DNA of 32,122 bases from Caballeronia sp. BR6202001591004 (GCA_029439525.1 JAQFVJ010000017.1:1-32122), one strand, 5' to 3'. Counted from the stretch's first letter, positions 1 through 10,893 are shown. Numbers and translations are program-made. The notes: generated from the sequence alone by a model not told the origin.

Positions 1-2
1 TG

Positions 3-108
3 CACGACATCCGCGAGCACAACAAAAATCCGAAGCCGATCAAGTGGAAGTATGACGATCCTTCGCCTCGGATCCGACCAGTGCCAAATCAATCACGCAG
101 TGGACTAG
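3..108 (+). mobile_element. 3' remnant of an IS630-family transposase
   Basis: Read from base 3, the frame gives HDIREHNKNPKPIKWKYDDP, which resembles the C-terminal end of IS630/Tc1-type transposases (a stretch of the form YNxNPKPxxWxYxDPxRRI shortly before the stop). After the DPS residues the similarity is lost in this frame. A +1 shift gives a short tail ending in TAG at 106-108, so the end is probably frameshifted. The element continues to the left of the window, and no terminal inverted repeat could be identified. It lies about 30 bp upstream of the glmU promoter. Family recognition is by eye only. Confidence 0.55.
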
Positions 109-139
109 CGGTTTTTTTTGCGGCGCCGCGACACGCGTA

Positions 140-166
140 TTTACGTCACGATGCGCGTGCTATCAT
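140..166 (+). promoter_or_regulatory. Probable sigma70 promoter of glmU-glmS
   Basis: TATCAT at 161-166 matches the -10 consensus at 5 of 6 positions and is preceded by TG at 158-159, making an extended -10 element. A weak -35 (TTTACG, 140-145) sits 15 bp upstream. Transcription would start near 173, about 30 nt before the glmU ATG. The extended -10 would compensate for the short spacer. Confidence 0.5.
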
Positions 167-202
167 TAATAATTTGTCAAAATAATCAGCCATATCCGAG
201 CG

Positions 203-1567
203 ATGAACATCGTGATCCTCGCTGCCGGCATGGGCAAGCGCATGCGCTCCGCCCAGCCGAAAGTGCTTCATCCGCTGGCGGGCCAGCCGCTGCTTTCCTA
301 TGTCATCGACACCGTGCGCACGCTTTCGCCGACCCGGCTCGTCGTGGTCGTCGGCCACGGCGCGGACAAGGTGCGCAAAACCGTCGGCGCGCCGGACGTG
401 CAATTCGCCGTCCAGGACAAACAGCTCGGCACTGGCCACGCCGTGCAGCAGGCCGTGCCGCTGCTCGATCTTTCCGTGCCGACGCTCGTGCTCTACGGCG
501 ATGTGCCACTCACGCGCGCCAGCACGTTGAAGCGCCTGCTCGATGCCGCCGGCGCCGAACGCTACGGCATGCTAACCGTGACCGTCGACGATCCGACCGG
601 CTACGGCCGCATCGTGCGTAACGCTGCGGGCAGCGTGACGAAGATCGTCGAGCAGAAGGACGCGACGCCCGACGAATTGAAGATTGCGGAAATCAACACC
701 GGCATCATCGCGACACCGACGCGCCAGCTCGAAGCCTGGCTCGCGTCGCTCAAGAACGACAACGCGCAGGGCCAGTTCTATCTCACCGACGTGGTCGAGC
801 GCGCGATCGAATCGGGCGTCGAAGTCGTCACCGCGCAGCCGGACGCCGAATGGGAAACGCTCGGAGTCAACAGCAAGGTGCAACTGGCGGCACTGGAGCA
901 CGTGCATCAGCGCAACGTGGCGTATGCGCTGCTCGAAGCGGGCGTGACGCTCGCCGATCCGGCGCGCATCGACGTGCGCGGCACGCTGTCGTGCGGCGCG
1001 GACGTGTCGATCGACGTGAACTGCGTGTTCGAAGGCAAGGTGACGATCGGCGACAACGTGAGCATCGGCGCGAACTGCGTGATCCGCGATGCGGAGATCG
1101 GCGCGGGCACGCGCATCGACGCGTACACGCATATCGAAGGCGCAACGGCCGGTGCGAATGTCGTGCTCGGACCGTATGCGCGTCTGCGTCCCGGCGCGCA
1201 ACTCGGCGACGAGGCGCATGTGGGCAACTTCGTCGAAGTGAAGAACGCGGTGCTCGGCCACGGCTCGAAGGCGAACCATCTCACCTATATCGGCGACTCG
1301 GATATCGGCGCGCGCGTGAACGTCGGCGCGGGCACCATCACATGCAATTACGACGGCGCGAACAAGCATCGGACGATGATCGGCGACGACGTGTTCATCG
1401 GCTCGGACACGCAACTGGTCGCGCCGGTGCGCGTGGGCAACGGCGTGACGATCGCGGCGGGCACGACGGTGTGGAAGGACGTCGGTGACAATGAACTCGT
1501 GCTGAACGAGAAGACGCAGGTCAGCCGCAACGACTACGTGCGCCCGGTGAAGAAGAAAAAAGCCTGA
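203..1567 (+). CDS. glmU: Bifunctional UDP-N-acetylglucosamine pyrophosphorylase / glucosamine-1-phosphate N-acetyltransferase
   Basis: Intact 454-residue protein, the normal length for GlmU. The N-terminal nucleotidyltransferase domain (about residues 1-230) begins with the loop [15 protein letters not shown] that binds UTP and GlcNAc-1-P. The C-terminal half is a left-handed beta-helix of hexapeptide repeats carrying the acetyltransferase site (NHLTYIGD, then YDGANKH). The enzyme acetylates GlcN-1-P and then uridylylates GlcNAc-1-P to give UDP-GlcNAc for peptidoglycan and LPS, in the cytoplasm. The ATG at 203 is chosen because the protein starts with the conserved MNIVILAAG; the ribosome binding site is weak. 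glmS follows 58 bp downstream with no terminator between, so the two are probably cotranscribed and supply consecutive steps. No lesion is visible. Confidence 0.98.
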   Translation: MNIVILAAGMGKRMRSAQPKVLHPLAGQPLLSYVIDTVRTLSPTRLVVVVGHGADKVRKTVGAPDVQFAVQDKQLGTGHAVQQAVPLLDLSVPTLVLYGDVPLTRASTLKRLLDAAGAERYGMLTVTVDDPTGYGRIVRNAAGSVTKIVEQKDATPDELKIAEINTGIIATPTRQLEAWLASLKNDNAQGQFYLTDVVERAIESGVEVVTAQPDAEWETLGVNSKVQLAALEHVHQRNVAYALLEAGVTLADPARIDVRGTLSCGADVSIDVNCVFEGKVTIGDNVSIGANCVIRDAEIGAGTRIDAYTHIEGATAGANVVLGPYARLRPGAQLGDEAHVGNFVEVKNAVLGHGSKANHLTYIGDSDIGARVNVGAGTITCNYDGANKHRTMIGDDVFIGSDTQLVAPVRVGNGVTIAAGTTVWKDVGDNELVLNEKTQVSRNDYVRPVKKKKA

Positions 1568-1625
1568 CGTCCGTTCATCGCGTTATACACACATCAAATT
1601 CAAGAGATCAAAGAGGGCAACGCTC

Positions 1626-3443
1626 ATGTGCGGAGTCGTCGGCACGGTAGCACAACGTAACATTGTCCCGGTGCTCGTCGAAGGACTGCCCCGCCTCGAA
1701 TATCGCGGCTACGATTCGTGCGGCGTCGCCGTATTGAGCAACGGCGAGCTGCGCCGGGCACGCAGCGTCGCGCGCGTGGCGGATCTCGACGAACAGGTTC
1801 GCGAAACCGATCTCTCCGGCATGACGGGCATCGCGCATACGCGCTGGGCTACGCACGGCGCGCCGGTGACCAACAACGCGCATCCGATTTTCTCGCGCGA
1901 CACAGTGGCGCTGGTGCATAACGGCATCATCGAAAACTACGAGTCGCTGCGCGAGATGCTCAAGAGCAAAGGCTACGAGTTTGTCTCGCAGACGGACACG
2001 GAAGTCATCGCGCACCTGATTCACAGCATGTATCGCGGCGATCTGTTCCAGACCGTGCGCGATGCCGTGAAGCAACTGCACGGCGCGTACGCGATCGCCG
2101 TGATCCACAAGGATCAGCCGCATACGGTAGTAGGCGCGCGTCAGGGTTCGCCGCTGGTCGTGGGCGAGCGCGAGGGCGAGAACTTCCTCGCATCGGACGC
2201 GCTGGCGCTCGCGGGCAATACCGACCGCTTCGCGTTCCTGGAAGAAGGCGATGTCGTCGAGATCGGTCTCGAAGGCGTGAAGATTTTCGATCGCAACGAC
2301 ATGCCCGCGCAGCGCGAAGTGCGCGTCGTGGCTACGTATGGTGGCGCGGTGGAACTCGGGCTGTATAGCCACTTTATGCAGAAGGAAATCTTCGAGCAGC
2401 CGCGCGCGATCACCGACACGATTCCGCAAGCCGAGAGCTTCGGACCGGCGATCTTCGGCGACAGCGCAAACGACGTGTTCGCGGAGATCGACAGCATCCT
2501 GATTCTCGCCTGCGGCACGAGCTACTACTCGGGCGTGACGGCAAAGTACTGGTTCGAATCCATCGCGAAGATTCCGACGCAAGTGGAGATCGCGAGCGAA
2601 TACCGCTACCGCGACTCGGTGCCAAATCCGAAGTCGCTGGTCGTCGTCATCTCGCAGTCGGGCGAAACGGCCGACACGCTCGCGGTGCTCAAGCACGCGC
2701 AATCGCTCGGCCACAAGCACACGCTGGCCGTGTGCAACGTCGCGACCAGCGCGATGGTGCGTCTGACCGAACTCGCGTTTCTCACGCACGCGGGAACGGA
2801 AATAGGCGTGGCACCGACCAAGGCGTTCACGACGCAACTCGTCGGCCTGTTCGTGCTGGCGATGACGCTCGGCAAGCTGCGCGGTCACGTCGACGCGAAG
2901 CAGGAAGCCGCGTACGTCGCGCAGCTTCGTCACCTGCCGGCGGCGCTGAACAGCGTGCTGGCGCTGGAACCGCAGATCATCGCGTGGTCGGAAGAGTTTT
3001 CGCGCAAGGAGAATGCGCTGTTCCTCGGGCGCGGGCTGCATTACCCGATCGCGCTGGAAGGCGCGTTGAAGCTCAAGGAAATCTCGTACATCCACGCGGA
3101 AGCGTATCCTGCCGGCGAACTGAAGCACGGGCCGCTCGCGCTCGTGACGGAAGCGATGCCGGTCGTGACCGTCGCGCCGAACGACACGCTGCTCGAAAAG
3201 CTCAAGTCGAACATGCAGGAAGTGCGCGCGCGCGGTGGCGAGCTGTATGTGTTCGCGGATGCGGACACGCGCATCGTGAGCGAAGACGGCATCCATGTGA
3301 TCCGCATGCCGGAACACTACGGCCCGCTGTCGCCGATTCTGCACGTCGTGCCGCTGCAATTGCTGGCGTATCACACGGCATGCGCGCGTGGCACGGATGT
3401 CGATAAGCCGCGGAATCTGGCGAAGTCGGTGACGGTGGAGTAA
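1626..3443 (+). CDS. glmS: Glutamine--fructose-6-phosphate aminotransferase (isomerizing)
   Basis: Intact 605-residue protein of standard length. It starts MCGVVGT; Cys2 becomes the N-terminal nucleophile of the class II glutamine amidotransferase domain (about residues 2-225). Two SIS sugar-isomerase domains follow, with CGTSYYSG and [10 protein letters not shown] in the first and the catalytic C-terminal tail [11 protein letters not shown]. It makes glucosamine-6-phosphate from fructose-6-P and glutamine, the entry step to UDP-GlcNAc, and so feeds GlmU encoded just upstream. An AGAGGG ribosome binding site at 1612-1617 supports the ATG at 1626. No lesion is present over 1.8 kb, in contrast with most neighbouring genes. 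A 635-aa antisense reading frame covering the gene is a GC-bias shadow. Confidence 0.98.
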   Translation: MCGVVGTVAQRNIVPVLVEGLPRLEYRGYDSCGVAVLSNGELRRARSVARVADLDEQVRETDLSGMTGIAHTRWATHGAPVTNNAHPIFSRDTVALVHNGIIENYESLREMLKSKGYEFVSQTDTEVIAHLIHSMYRGDLFQTVRDAVKQLHGAYAIAVIHKDQPHTVVGARQGSPLVVGEREGENFLASDALALAGNTDRFAFLEEGDVVEIGLEGVKIFDRNDMPAQREVRVVATYGGAVELGLYSHFMQKEIFEQPRAITDTIPQAESFGPAIFGDSANDVFAEIDSILILACGTSYYSGVTAKYWFESIAKIPTQVEIASEYRYRDSVPNPKSLVVVISQSGETADTLAVLKHAQSLGHKHTLAVCNVATSAMVRLTELAFLTHAGTEIGVAPTKAFTTQLVGLFVLAMTLGKLRGHVDAKQEAAYVAQLRHLPAALNSVLALEPQIIAWSEEFSRKENALFLGRGLHYPIALEGALKLKEISYIHAEAYPAGELKHGPLALVTEAMPVVTVAPNDTLLEKLKSNMQEVRARGGELYVFADADTRIVSEDGIHVIRMPEHYGPLSPILHVVPLQLLAYHTACARGTDVDKPRNLAKSVTVE

Positions 3444-3458
3444 AGGGCTGAAGGCTGG

Positions 3459-3493
3459 TTCGACGAGAGCAGCAGAATGCGGCTCTCGTCGAA
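3459..3493 (+). terminator. Perfect 12-bp hairpin after glmS
   Basis: TTCGACGAGAGC (3459-3470) and GCTCTCGTCGAA (3482-3493) form a perfect 12-bp stem with an 11-nt loop, 15 bp after the glmS stop. There is no T-run downstream, so it may end transcription weakly, act as a 3' stabiliser, or be an intergenic repeat. The rest of 3494-3608 shows only a possible -10 (TATAGT, 3566-3571) without a good -35. Confidence 0.45.
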
Positions 3494-3608
3494 CAGAGCG
3501 CCGCCGCTCCCGCAAAGCGAAACATTAGTGCAATTCCCCACGGACAGGTGCTAGATAATTGCCTGTATAGTTCTGGAACCGTTTTGAATCCGTCATCTTG
3601 GGGAGCGC

Positions 3609-3698
3609 ATGTTTCATAAGAACAGAAGAGATTTCCTCCTGGCTGGTGGTATGGCCATGACCGCGCAGGCCGTGAAGAAACACTTCGTGCAGGAGTAA
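3609..3698 (+). pseudogene. 29-codon remnant with a Tat-like signal start
   Basis: The frame ATG 3609 to TAA 3696-3698 encodes a 29-residue peptide starting MFHKNRRDFLLAGGMAM. The RRDFLL sequence resembles a twin-arginine signal peptide, but it stops before any mature domain. The last residues (VKKHFVQE) look like the end of something else, so the open frame may be two gene ends joined by a deletion. It lies 53 bp before the glxR remnant. The original protein is not recognised. Confidence 0.4.
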
Positions 3699-3751
3699 CC
3701 TAAATACGCGCAGAACTCTCGCAGAGATCGATATCCAACAAGGAGCAAAAC

Positions 3752-4534
3752 ATGGCGACAAAAGCAGGCTTCATCGGACTCGGCATCATGGGCCAGCCGA
3801 TGGCGGAAAAGCTCGTGAAACACGGCGTCGAACTGGCGGCGTTCACGCGCAGCGGCGTGCCCTTGGACCTGACGTAGGCGGGCGCCACCGCGTGCGATAG
3901 CCCGGCCGATGTCGGATCGAAAGCGGACATCATTTTCCTGATGGTGCCCGACACGCCGGACGTCGAGCGCGTGCTGTTCGGCGAAAACGGCGTCGCGGAA
4001 AATCTGCGTGCGGGCCAGATCGTGGTCGACATGTCGTCCATTTCGCCGATCGCCACGCGCGAGTTGGCCGCGAAAGTGCGCGAGAAGGGCGCGGGCTATC
4101 TGGACGCACCCGTGTCCGGCGGCGAAGTCGGCGCGGGGCAGGTCTGCAAGGTGGCGAATCAGGTGATTGTCGCGGCGACCATCGAGGCGGTCGGCGAAGC
4201 GCTACTGCTCGCATCGAAAGCGGGCGTCGATGCCGAGAAAGTCCGCACCGCGCTGATGGGCGGTTTCGCCTCGTCGCGCATTCTCGAAGTGCACGGCGAG
4301 CGCATGACCAAGCGCACGTTCAATCCGGGCTTCCGGATCGAGCTGCATCAGAAGGACATGAATCTGGCGCTGTCGACCGCGCAGTCGCTGGATGTCGCGC
4401 TGCCGAATACGGCGACGTGCATGCAGTTGTTCAACTCGTACACGGCGCACGGCGGCAAGGCCTGGGATCACTCGGGCATGGTGCGCGCGCTCGAGATCAT
4501 GGCGAATCACGAGATCGGCCAGAAGGCCAAATAA
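3752..4534 (+). pseudogene. glxR: 2-hydroxy-3-oxopropionate (tartronate semialdehyde) reductase, inactivated
   Basis: The ATG at 3752 follows a strong AAGGAG site (3740-3745) and opens with MATKAGFIGLGIMGQPMAEK, the Rossmann GxGxxG NAD-binding start of beta-hydroxyacid dehydrogenases. Codon 42 is an in-frame TAG (3875-3877). The frame then continues with VPDTPDVERVLFGENG and the substrate motif DAPVSGGEVGA, and ends with LEIMANHEIGQKAK. At about 4128-4138 the sequence jumps from GGEVGA directly to GQVCKVANQ, so roughly 36 codons that normally lie between are missing in frame. The family is about 295 residues; 260 codons remain. The intact enzyme reduces tartronate semialdehyde to glycerate in glyoxylate and glucarate catabolism, which fits the lactonase and gudD remnants downstream. 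Two independent lesions make it a clear pseudogene. Confidence 0.9.
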
Positions 4535-4715
4535 GACAGATAAGCCGTTCCGAGGGCAGCGAAGCTGGCCAGGCGGGCTTTTTAACGGACCGGTGCGAGG
4601 CTGCGCCGAGAGGGTCAACTGACGTCTCTTTGCGAACGCTGCCTCGATGCCAATATTTCAAGAGAATCACGCTGAAAGTGCTTGGAGCAGGGCGTTTGAG
4701 CATCAAGGGTAAACG

Positions 4716-4744
4716 TTGAATGGATCAAATGTTTGCGCTATCAT
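4716..4744 (+). promoter_or_regulatory. Strong sigma70-type promoter of the former sugar-acid operon
   Basis: TTGAAT (4716-4721), a 17-bp spacer and TATCAT (4739-4744) make one of the best promoter matches in the window. It lies in AT-rich DNA after glxR and before the remnants leading to the lactonase and gudD. The segment 4535-4715 holds no recognisable gene. Confidence 0.55.
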
Positions 4745-4766
4745 AAAAAATGTCGTCAGATAGCAT

Positions 4767-4781
4767 ATCATGACATATGAT
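4767..4781. promoter_or_regulatory. Inverted repeat downstream of the promoter, possible operator
   Basis: ATCAT (4767-4771) and ATGAT (4777-4781) are inverted around 5 nt, just after the promoter at 4716-4744. A second inverted pair, GCTATC (4737-4742) and GATAGC (4759-4764), overlaps the -10. Either could bind a GntR-type regulator of sugar-acid catabolism; this is inferred from position only. Confidence 0.3.
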
Positions 4782-4938
4782 CAGCGTCCCGCCGATCCTG
4801 AAGACACCCTTGAGAACCGCCGCCATCGCCTTGCCCGACGACTTCGCGCTCGCGACTTTCGGGTATCTTCAGCAGCACACCGGCTCGGTGTCGGGCAGAC
4901 TGTACGGACCCGGCATCGCGTCGCTGAACGCGCACTGA
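4777..4938 (+). pseudogene. 53-codon remnant, probably the 3' end of a deleted gene
   Basis: The frame ATG 4777 to TGA 4936-4938 encodes 53 residues with the end GSVSGRLYGPGIASLNAH. It looks like a real protein C-terminus, with hydrophobic and glycine-rich segments, directly upstream of the lactonase start. The start codon lies inside the operator-like repeat and has no ribosome binding site, so a deletion has probably joined the promoter region to the end of an operon gene. I do not recognise the family. Confidence 0.35.
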
Positions 4939-4956
4939 GGACCACGGAACCTTGTT

Positions 4957-6636
<1,680 letters not shown>

Positions 6637-6711
6637 TTTTTTTGTGGTTGAAGGCGCGTTGTTATTGGTTGTTTATTGCAGTAGGCGCCTTGCACGAAAA
6701 AAGAAGGCTAC

Positions 6712-7510
6712 TTAAGAAAGCCGCTCAATAAACGCCACCGCGGCAGCGGGATTACTGACCTTGTGTCCGCTAATGACATAGAGAAACACATCCCGAGAAG
6801 AGGCCTTCGCGGCAGCGACATCACCGAAAGTATCCAAATCATCCGGCACACCACCAGTAGCAAACTCACTCGCACGCGAAACCCGCCGATCGAGCGCCGC
6901 CTTCGAATACCCGTTTTTCTGCTTCTCCGTCGTCCCCATGATCCACGCATAAATGAACGGCGCAGTCACATCGGCGATCTGCGAATACTTCGAATCCCCG
7001 GTAAGTATAACCGCCACCTTATTATGATGCTTGCGCAAAAGCTTCACGAACGTCGAATCGCAAAAACTCTCATGCCGCACCTCGACGACATACCGAACCG
7101 CGCGCCCTTCCACCTTGGTGGGCAGCAGCTTGAGAAAGTCCCCGAAATCATCGAGATCGAACTGCTTGGTCGGCGCAAACTGCCAGTTGATCAGCCCGAG
7201 CTTGTCCTGCAACTCGAACGCCACTGGCGAAAAACCGCTCGATGGAATCGCGGGCCTCAGCCAGCACCCGCCGATGCGTCCCATACCTCGGCGCCTTGAG
7301 CGAAAACACGAAATCATCCGGCGTCTTGTCGTGCCATTTGGCGAAGGTCGCCGGCTTCTGCGATCCGTAAAACTTGCCGTTGACCTCAATGGTCTTCAGC
7401 GCGCGACTCGCGTATTCCAGCTCACGCTTCTGCGTCAGACTTTCGGGATAAAACGTCCCACGCCACGGCTTGAAGTTCCATCCGCCGATGCCGATGCGTA
7501 TGCTCGCCTT
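6712..7510 (-). pseudogene. DUF72 (YecE-like) protein, frameshifted and apparently without a start codon
   Basis: The minus strand from about 7500 encodes RIGIGGWNFKPWRGTFYPES and ETTFEV-like downstream sequence (IEVNGKFYGSQKP), typical of the DUF72 TIM-barrel family. Near 7214-7222 the frame shifts, apparently by loss of two bases, and the remainder (FELQDKLGLINWQFAPTKQF to the end at 6712) is complete. At the expected start MASIRIG the codon is AAG (7508-7510) instead of ATG, and I find no in-frame ATG, GTG or TTG upstream within the preceding cupin gene. It lies 20 bp after the cupin stop on the same strand, so they were probably an operon. The biochemical function of the family is unknown. 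Confidence 0.8.
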
Positions 7511-7530
7511 CTTTCGCGTGGCTATCGCGC

Positions 7531-7796
7531 TTATTTGAACCCGACTAGATAGCTCACGCCATCTAGTCCGTATTGTTCGTCATGCTCGACATTCTTGGCG
7601 AGATGGAAAATGTCACCGACTCGGTACTGTCGCGACTCGCCGCCGCAGCGAATGGTGAGTTCGCCTGAACGATCAGCGCTTTCGCTTCGAATGGATGCAC
7701 GTGAACATCGAGCAAGCCGTTGGGATCGCGCGTGACTGTCACGACTTCATTGAACCCTTCGCTCGAAAGAAGGGCGAGAAACTCATCGCGTTGCAT
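7531..7796 (-). pseudogene. Small cupin-domain protein, one frameshift
   Basis: From ATG 7796 the protein reads MQRDEFLALLSSEGFNEVVT and continues through the cupin motif DVHVHPFEAKALIVQ. Near 7660-7667 one base is out of place. The correct continuation in another frame is GELTIRCGGESRQYRVGDIF, then HLAKNVEHDEQYG and VSYLVGFK, ending at TAA 7531-7533. Together this is a complete single-domain cupin of about 88 residues with the usual metal-binding His and Glu positions. The frameshift removes the second cupin motif. The substrate is unknown. It directly precedes the DUF72 remnant. Confidence 0.8.
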
Positions 7797-7920
7797 GGCG
7801 GGCGTGGGAAAGGATGAAGGAAAGCGCGCCCGGTGCATCGCCGGACGCGCGTGTCATGCAACTATCCTAACCCAGCCGCGAAATCCGCGTAGCGGCGGGA
7901 AACGCGCTTTTATTACGCGC

Positions 7921-8211
7921 TCATTGCCCGAAGAAAATATTGCAGTTCGGGCCGCGCGTGCAGGACTTGGATGCCGGGCTGTGGCTCATACCCGATTCGC
8001 TGCGCGACATCATCGACGTGCCGCCATAGGACGGATCGCCCGACTGCGTCTGCGGATTCGCGCTTATGTCCATCTGCGACTGCGAATACGTGTTCGGCTC
8101 GGCCTGCCCCGGAACCTGCGCGGTGCGGTAGTACATCTGCTGGGCCGAAGCGGCGCCCGCGGCAGTGAGCAACGTGGCGGCGAGCGCCGCCGTCATCAAA
8201 CGTGTTTTCAT
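7921..8211 (-). CDS. Small secreted protein of unknown function
   Basis: A 96-residue protein starting at ATG 8211, behind a good AAAGGAG ribosome binding site (8218-8224). A longer open frame runs upstream, but this start places a classical signal peptide at the N-terminus: MKTRLM, a hydrophobic core of alanines and leucines, and a cleavage site ASAQQ near residue 23. The mature part is rich in Ser, Gln, Gly and Asn, with two cysteines near the end (SCTRGPNC) that could form a disulphide. No known domain is recognised. It is probably periplasmic or extracellular. It is intact and stands alone, with non-coding DNA upstream and the broken cupin gene downstream. Confidence 0.75.
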   Translation of the reverse strand: MKTRLMTAALAATLLTAAGAASAQQMYYRTAQVPGQAEPNTYSQSQMDISANPQTQSGDPSYGGTSMMSRSESGMSHSPASKSCTRGPNCNIFFGQ

Positions 8212-8224
8212 CGTCGACTCCTTT

Positions 8225-8722
8225 GGCTCGAAAAACCCGGACGCATGACGGGTCGTGCTCAGCACGATGCCCGCGCGCCGCGGTTCGCTGGTTCGGAAAG
8301 TCAGCCGCACGAAGCGTGCCGCGCGGGACGCGGGGAAGCTCCATCGGACGGACAACGGGTCGGTTCTCGGCCGGAAGTCCACGCGTGGCGCAGGTCCGAA
8401 GCCGGCATGCCGACCTTACGGTATGCGTTGCGACCCCCCGGCAGCTGATGCCGATGCGGTGCAGGACGGCACGCCTGCGCATTTGCCGACGATCAGGCCG
8501 CTCGGGCCGAGGGTTTCTACGAATGCTGCGCTGCACAACTGCGTTATAGGCCGCGATCGGACGAAAGAACAGGACAAAAGCGCCCGACCCGCGCATTCGG
8601 CGTGCTTCGGGTCGATGGCATGCCGCGGGCGTGGCACGACTGCCAGCGTTCGGCTTCTGCACGCGTTACGCGCCGCGCCCTAGAATGCGAGTTACGCATC
8701 CACGAACGAAGGACATCGCGCC
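8225..8722. other. Intergenic stretch without a recognisable gene
   Basis: About 500 bp of GC-rich DNA between two divergent intact genes. Open frames on both strands are short and do not resemble proteins. A TAGAAT hexamer at 8681-8686 could be a -10 for arsC, but no acceptable -35 precedes it. It may hold promoters for both genes or a fully eroded gene. Confidence 0.5.
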
Positions 8723-9145
8723 ATGATCGTCACCATCTATCATAACCCGAAGTGCGGAACCTCGCGCAACACGCTCGCGCTGATACGCAACGCGGGCATC
8801 GAGCCTGTAATCGTCGAATATCTGACGACGCCGCCCGACCGCGACACGCTCAAGTCGCTGATCGCGCGCTCGGGACTTGCCGTGCGCGACGCGATCCGCG
8901 AGAAGGGCACGCCGTTCGCCGAACTCGGCCTCGACGATCCCATGCTCTCTGACGATCAGCTCATCGACGCGATGATCGAGCATCCGATCCTCATCAACCG
9001 GCCATTCGTCGATGCGCCGGACGGCGCGCGTCTGTGCCGGCTGTCGGAACTCGTGATCGATCTGTTACCGTCGCCGCAGCAAGGCCCGTTTTCGAAGGAA
9101 GACGGCGAAGTCGTCATCGACGAAAACGGCCAGCGCGTGCGCTGA
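8723..9145 (+). CDS. arsC: Arsenate reductase, glutaredoxin-dependent ArsC family
   Basis: Intact 140-residue protein of normal length for the plasmid R773-type family. The catalytic cysteine is Cys11 in YHNPKCGTSRNTL; conserved arginine regions ILINRPFV and ARLCRLSELV follow. It reduces arsenate to arsenite with electrons from glutathione and glutaredoxin in the cytoplasm. The start ATG 8723 has an AAGGA site at 8709-8713. No arsB/acr3 or arsR is nearby, so it is an orphan. Some family members of this type (YffB/Spx-like) have other or unknown roles, so true arsenate specificity is probable but not certain. Confidence 0.9.
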   Translation: MIVTIYHNPKCGTSRNTLALIRNAGIEPVIVEYLTTPPDRDTLKSLIARSGLAVRDAIREKGTPFAELGLDDPMLSDDQLIDAMIEHPILINRPFVDAPDGARLCRLSELVIDLLPSPQQGPFSKEDGEVVIDENGQRVR

Positions 9146-9288
9146 CCCACACATTCGCACCATCCGACACCTGACCGTTACCTGACATTATTTTCTGGCA
9201 CGCTCGTAGCACTTGTGTCCGGACTCGCTTCTTAGACTGCATCTGACTCGCAGAGAAATCAGCGCATTCGGCGCAAGGAGAGAGCGAA

Positions 9289-9375
9289 ATGAAGAAGAAA
9301 CTGCTTGGTGTCATCGTCGGACTGGCGGGAATCGCGGCGCTTGCGGCGTGCGCGTCGGACGCACGCAACGCCTGA
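9289..9375 (+). pseudogene. Short lipoprotein reading frame, probably a truncated gene
   Basis: The frame ATG 9289 to TGA 9373-9375 encodes 28 residues with a lipoprotein signal: MKKK, a hydrophobic core, and the lipobox LAAC at residues 18-21. A strong AAGGAGAG site lies upstream (9275-9282). Only seven residues would remain after the lipidated cysteine. The DNA immediately afterwards is the inside of a GGDEF protein whose own beginning is missing, so a deletion probably joined the two. It could alternatively be a genuine entericidin-like small lipoprotein. Confidence 0.45.
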
Positions 9376-9377
9376 CC

Positions 9378-10254
9378 GGCTGGGCCATGTGGCTCGAGGT
9401 GATGTTGGACATCGTCTATTACACGTATTTCGCGCCGGACGTGAATGCGCGCGTGGTGATCGTGTCGGCGTTTCATGCGGCATGCGATCTGGCGACCGCG
9501 GCGCGTGCTGATCTCACGTCCTCCGGAACGGCCGCGCTACAACTTACATGTTCGTGGTCGGTGCAGCGGGGCTCGGCGCATTCGGCCATACCGTGCGCGG
9601 CACGATCTACGCGTTCGAACCGCCCGCGCAAATGGCGCTATTGCAGCCGGGACCGATGCAGATCAACCTTTCTCGCCCGGTGTTGCCGACGCTTGCTATC
9701 GGTCTGGTGATGAGATGGCGCACAACCGCCTCGCGCAACGCCTGGAACGCCTCGCGCGCTTCGACAATCTCACCGGCGCGCTGTCGCGCAAGGCGCTGCT
9801 CGAAGCCGCTCATGCGCGGCTTGCGCGTGCCGCGTCGGGCGATCGCGGCGCTGTGCGCGAGTTCGTCGCGGTGGTGGACATCGACCATTTCAAGAGCGTC
9901 AACGACGGCTACGGCTACGGCCACGCGGCGGACGACGATGTGCTGCGGCATTTCGCGGATATCGTCGCGGCGCGGATTCGTGAGGGCGATGCCTTCGGGC
10001 GCATCGGCGGCGAGGAGTTCTGCCTGTTCTGCCGCGCCGAAGCGATCGGCGACATCACCCTACTCGTCGAGCGCCTGCGCCGAACTGTCGAGGCGACGCC
10101 CTGCGGCCTGCTGCATTACAACCTTCAGCGCGGGCATCGCGGACGCGAATCGCTCGCCTCGCTGATGGTGCGCGCCGATGCACGGCGGCTCTACGCGGCG
10201 AAGGTCGCGGGCCGCAATCGCGTCGAAGCGCCTGCTGAGGACGCGCTCGCCTGA
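9378..10254 (+). pseudogene. Membrane-anchored GGDEF diguanylate cyclase, 5'-truncated with several frameshifts
   Basis: The remains of transmembrane segments occur in three different frames: MWLEVMLDIVYYTYFAP (frame of about 9378-9500), MFVVGAAGLGAFGHTVRG (9548-9710) and then the catalytic domain. The GGDEF domain begins RLERLARFDNLTGALSRKAL, with the metal-binding DIDHFKSVND and the signature GRIGGEEF intact. A further double frameshift at about 10105-10150 scrambles the strand before ESLASLMVRADARRLYAAK. The first part of the membrane domain is missing. A working protein would make c-di-GMP. The frame breaks and missing N-terminus show it is inactive. Confidence 0.85.
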
Positions 10255-10273
10255 CTGACGCGGCTCAAAGTCC

Positions 10274-10771
10274 TCACTGATCTTCCACGTCCGCGCTGCG
10301 AGCACGCTCTTCTTCCGTTTTTCGTTCCCACCGACGCAGCAAGTATTTTTCCACCGTGCGTCCGATCAGCAACAAGAGAATCAGCAAGATCGTCGCGGCG
10401 AGTGGGAGGCCCCAGACGCCCATGCTGCACAGAATGCCGACCGCCGCGGTGACCCAGATCGACGCCGCCGTAGTCAGCCCGCGAATGCGCCGTTTGCCGG
10501 GGTGCTTCAGGATCACGCCCGCGCCCAGAAAACCGATGCCAGTCACGATGCCCTGCACGACGCGCGACACATCGGTGCTGGCGTTGAGCGTGACGGCGGA
10601 GAAGTTCATCGCGCACATCGTCGCGATGCACGCGCCGAGCGAAACCAGTCTGAGCGTCTTCATGCCGGTGGGCTTGCCGTGCAGATCGCGGTCGACGCCG
10701 ATGAGGCAGCCGACCAGCACCGCGCACAGCATGCGAAACACGGTATCGGTGAAAAGAGGCAAGGGCAGCAT
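10274..10771 (-). CDS. MgtC/SapB-family membrane protein
   Basis: Intact; 165 residues from the ATG at 10771, which has GGAG at 10778-10781. A longer start at 10843 exists but adds a hydrophilic leader unlike the family. The N-terminal half holds the conserved membrane domain with GCLIGVDRD, GMKTLRLVSLGA and GIGFLGAGVILK, the last being the family hallmark. Four to five hydrophobic segments are visible, and a charged tail (ERKTEEERARS) ends the protein. Members sit in the inner membrane; MgtC itself modulates F-type ATPase and survival in low magnesium, while many relatives are uncharacterised. It is convergent with the GGDEF remnant. Retention in a decaying genome suggests use. Confidence 0.88.
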   Translation of the reverse strand: MLPLPLFTDTVFRMLCAVLVGCLIGVDRDLHGKPTGMKTLRLVSLGACIATMCAMNFSAVTLNASTDVSRVVQGIVTGIGFLGAGVILKHPGKRRIRGLTTAASIWVTAAVGILCSMGVWGLPLAATILLILLLLIGRTVEKYLLRRWERKTEEERARSADVEDQ

Positions 10772-10893
10772 CGATGGCTCCGGATGTCGAGGGCCGAGCA
10801 GGCGGATGGACGTTAAGCAATCTTCGCACCATGCATCGTGCATTTTGACGCGCTAAGGTGCCAATTCCACGCAAACAAGGCCAAGGAGACGAA

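Noticed and set aside
1608-3515. A 635-codon open frame on the minus strand opposite glmS
   Set aside because: It mirrors the codon structure of an intact glmS in GC-rich DNA and has arginine/histidine-rich, low-information sequence with no family resemblance. It is a shadow.
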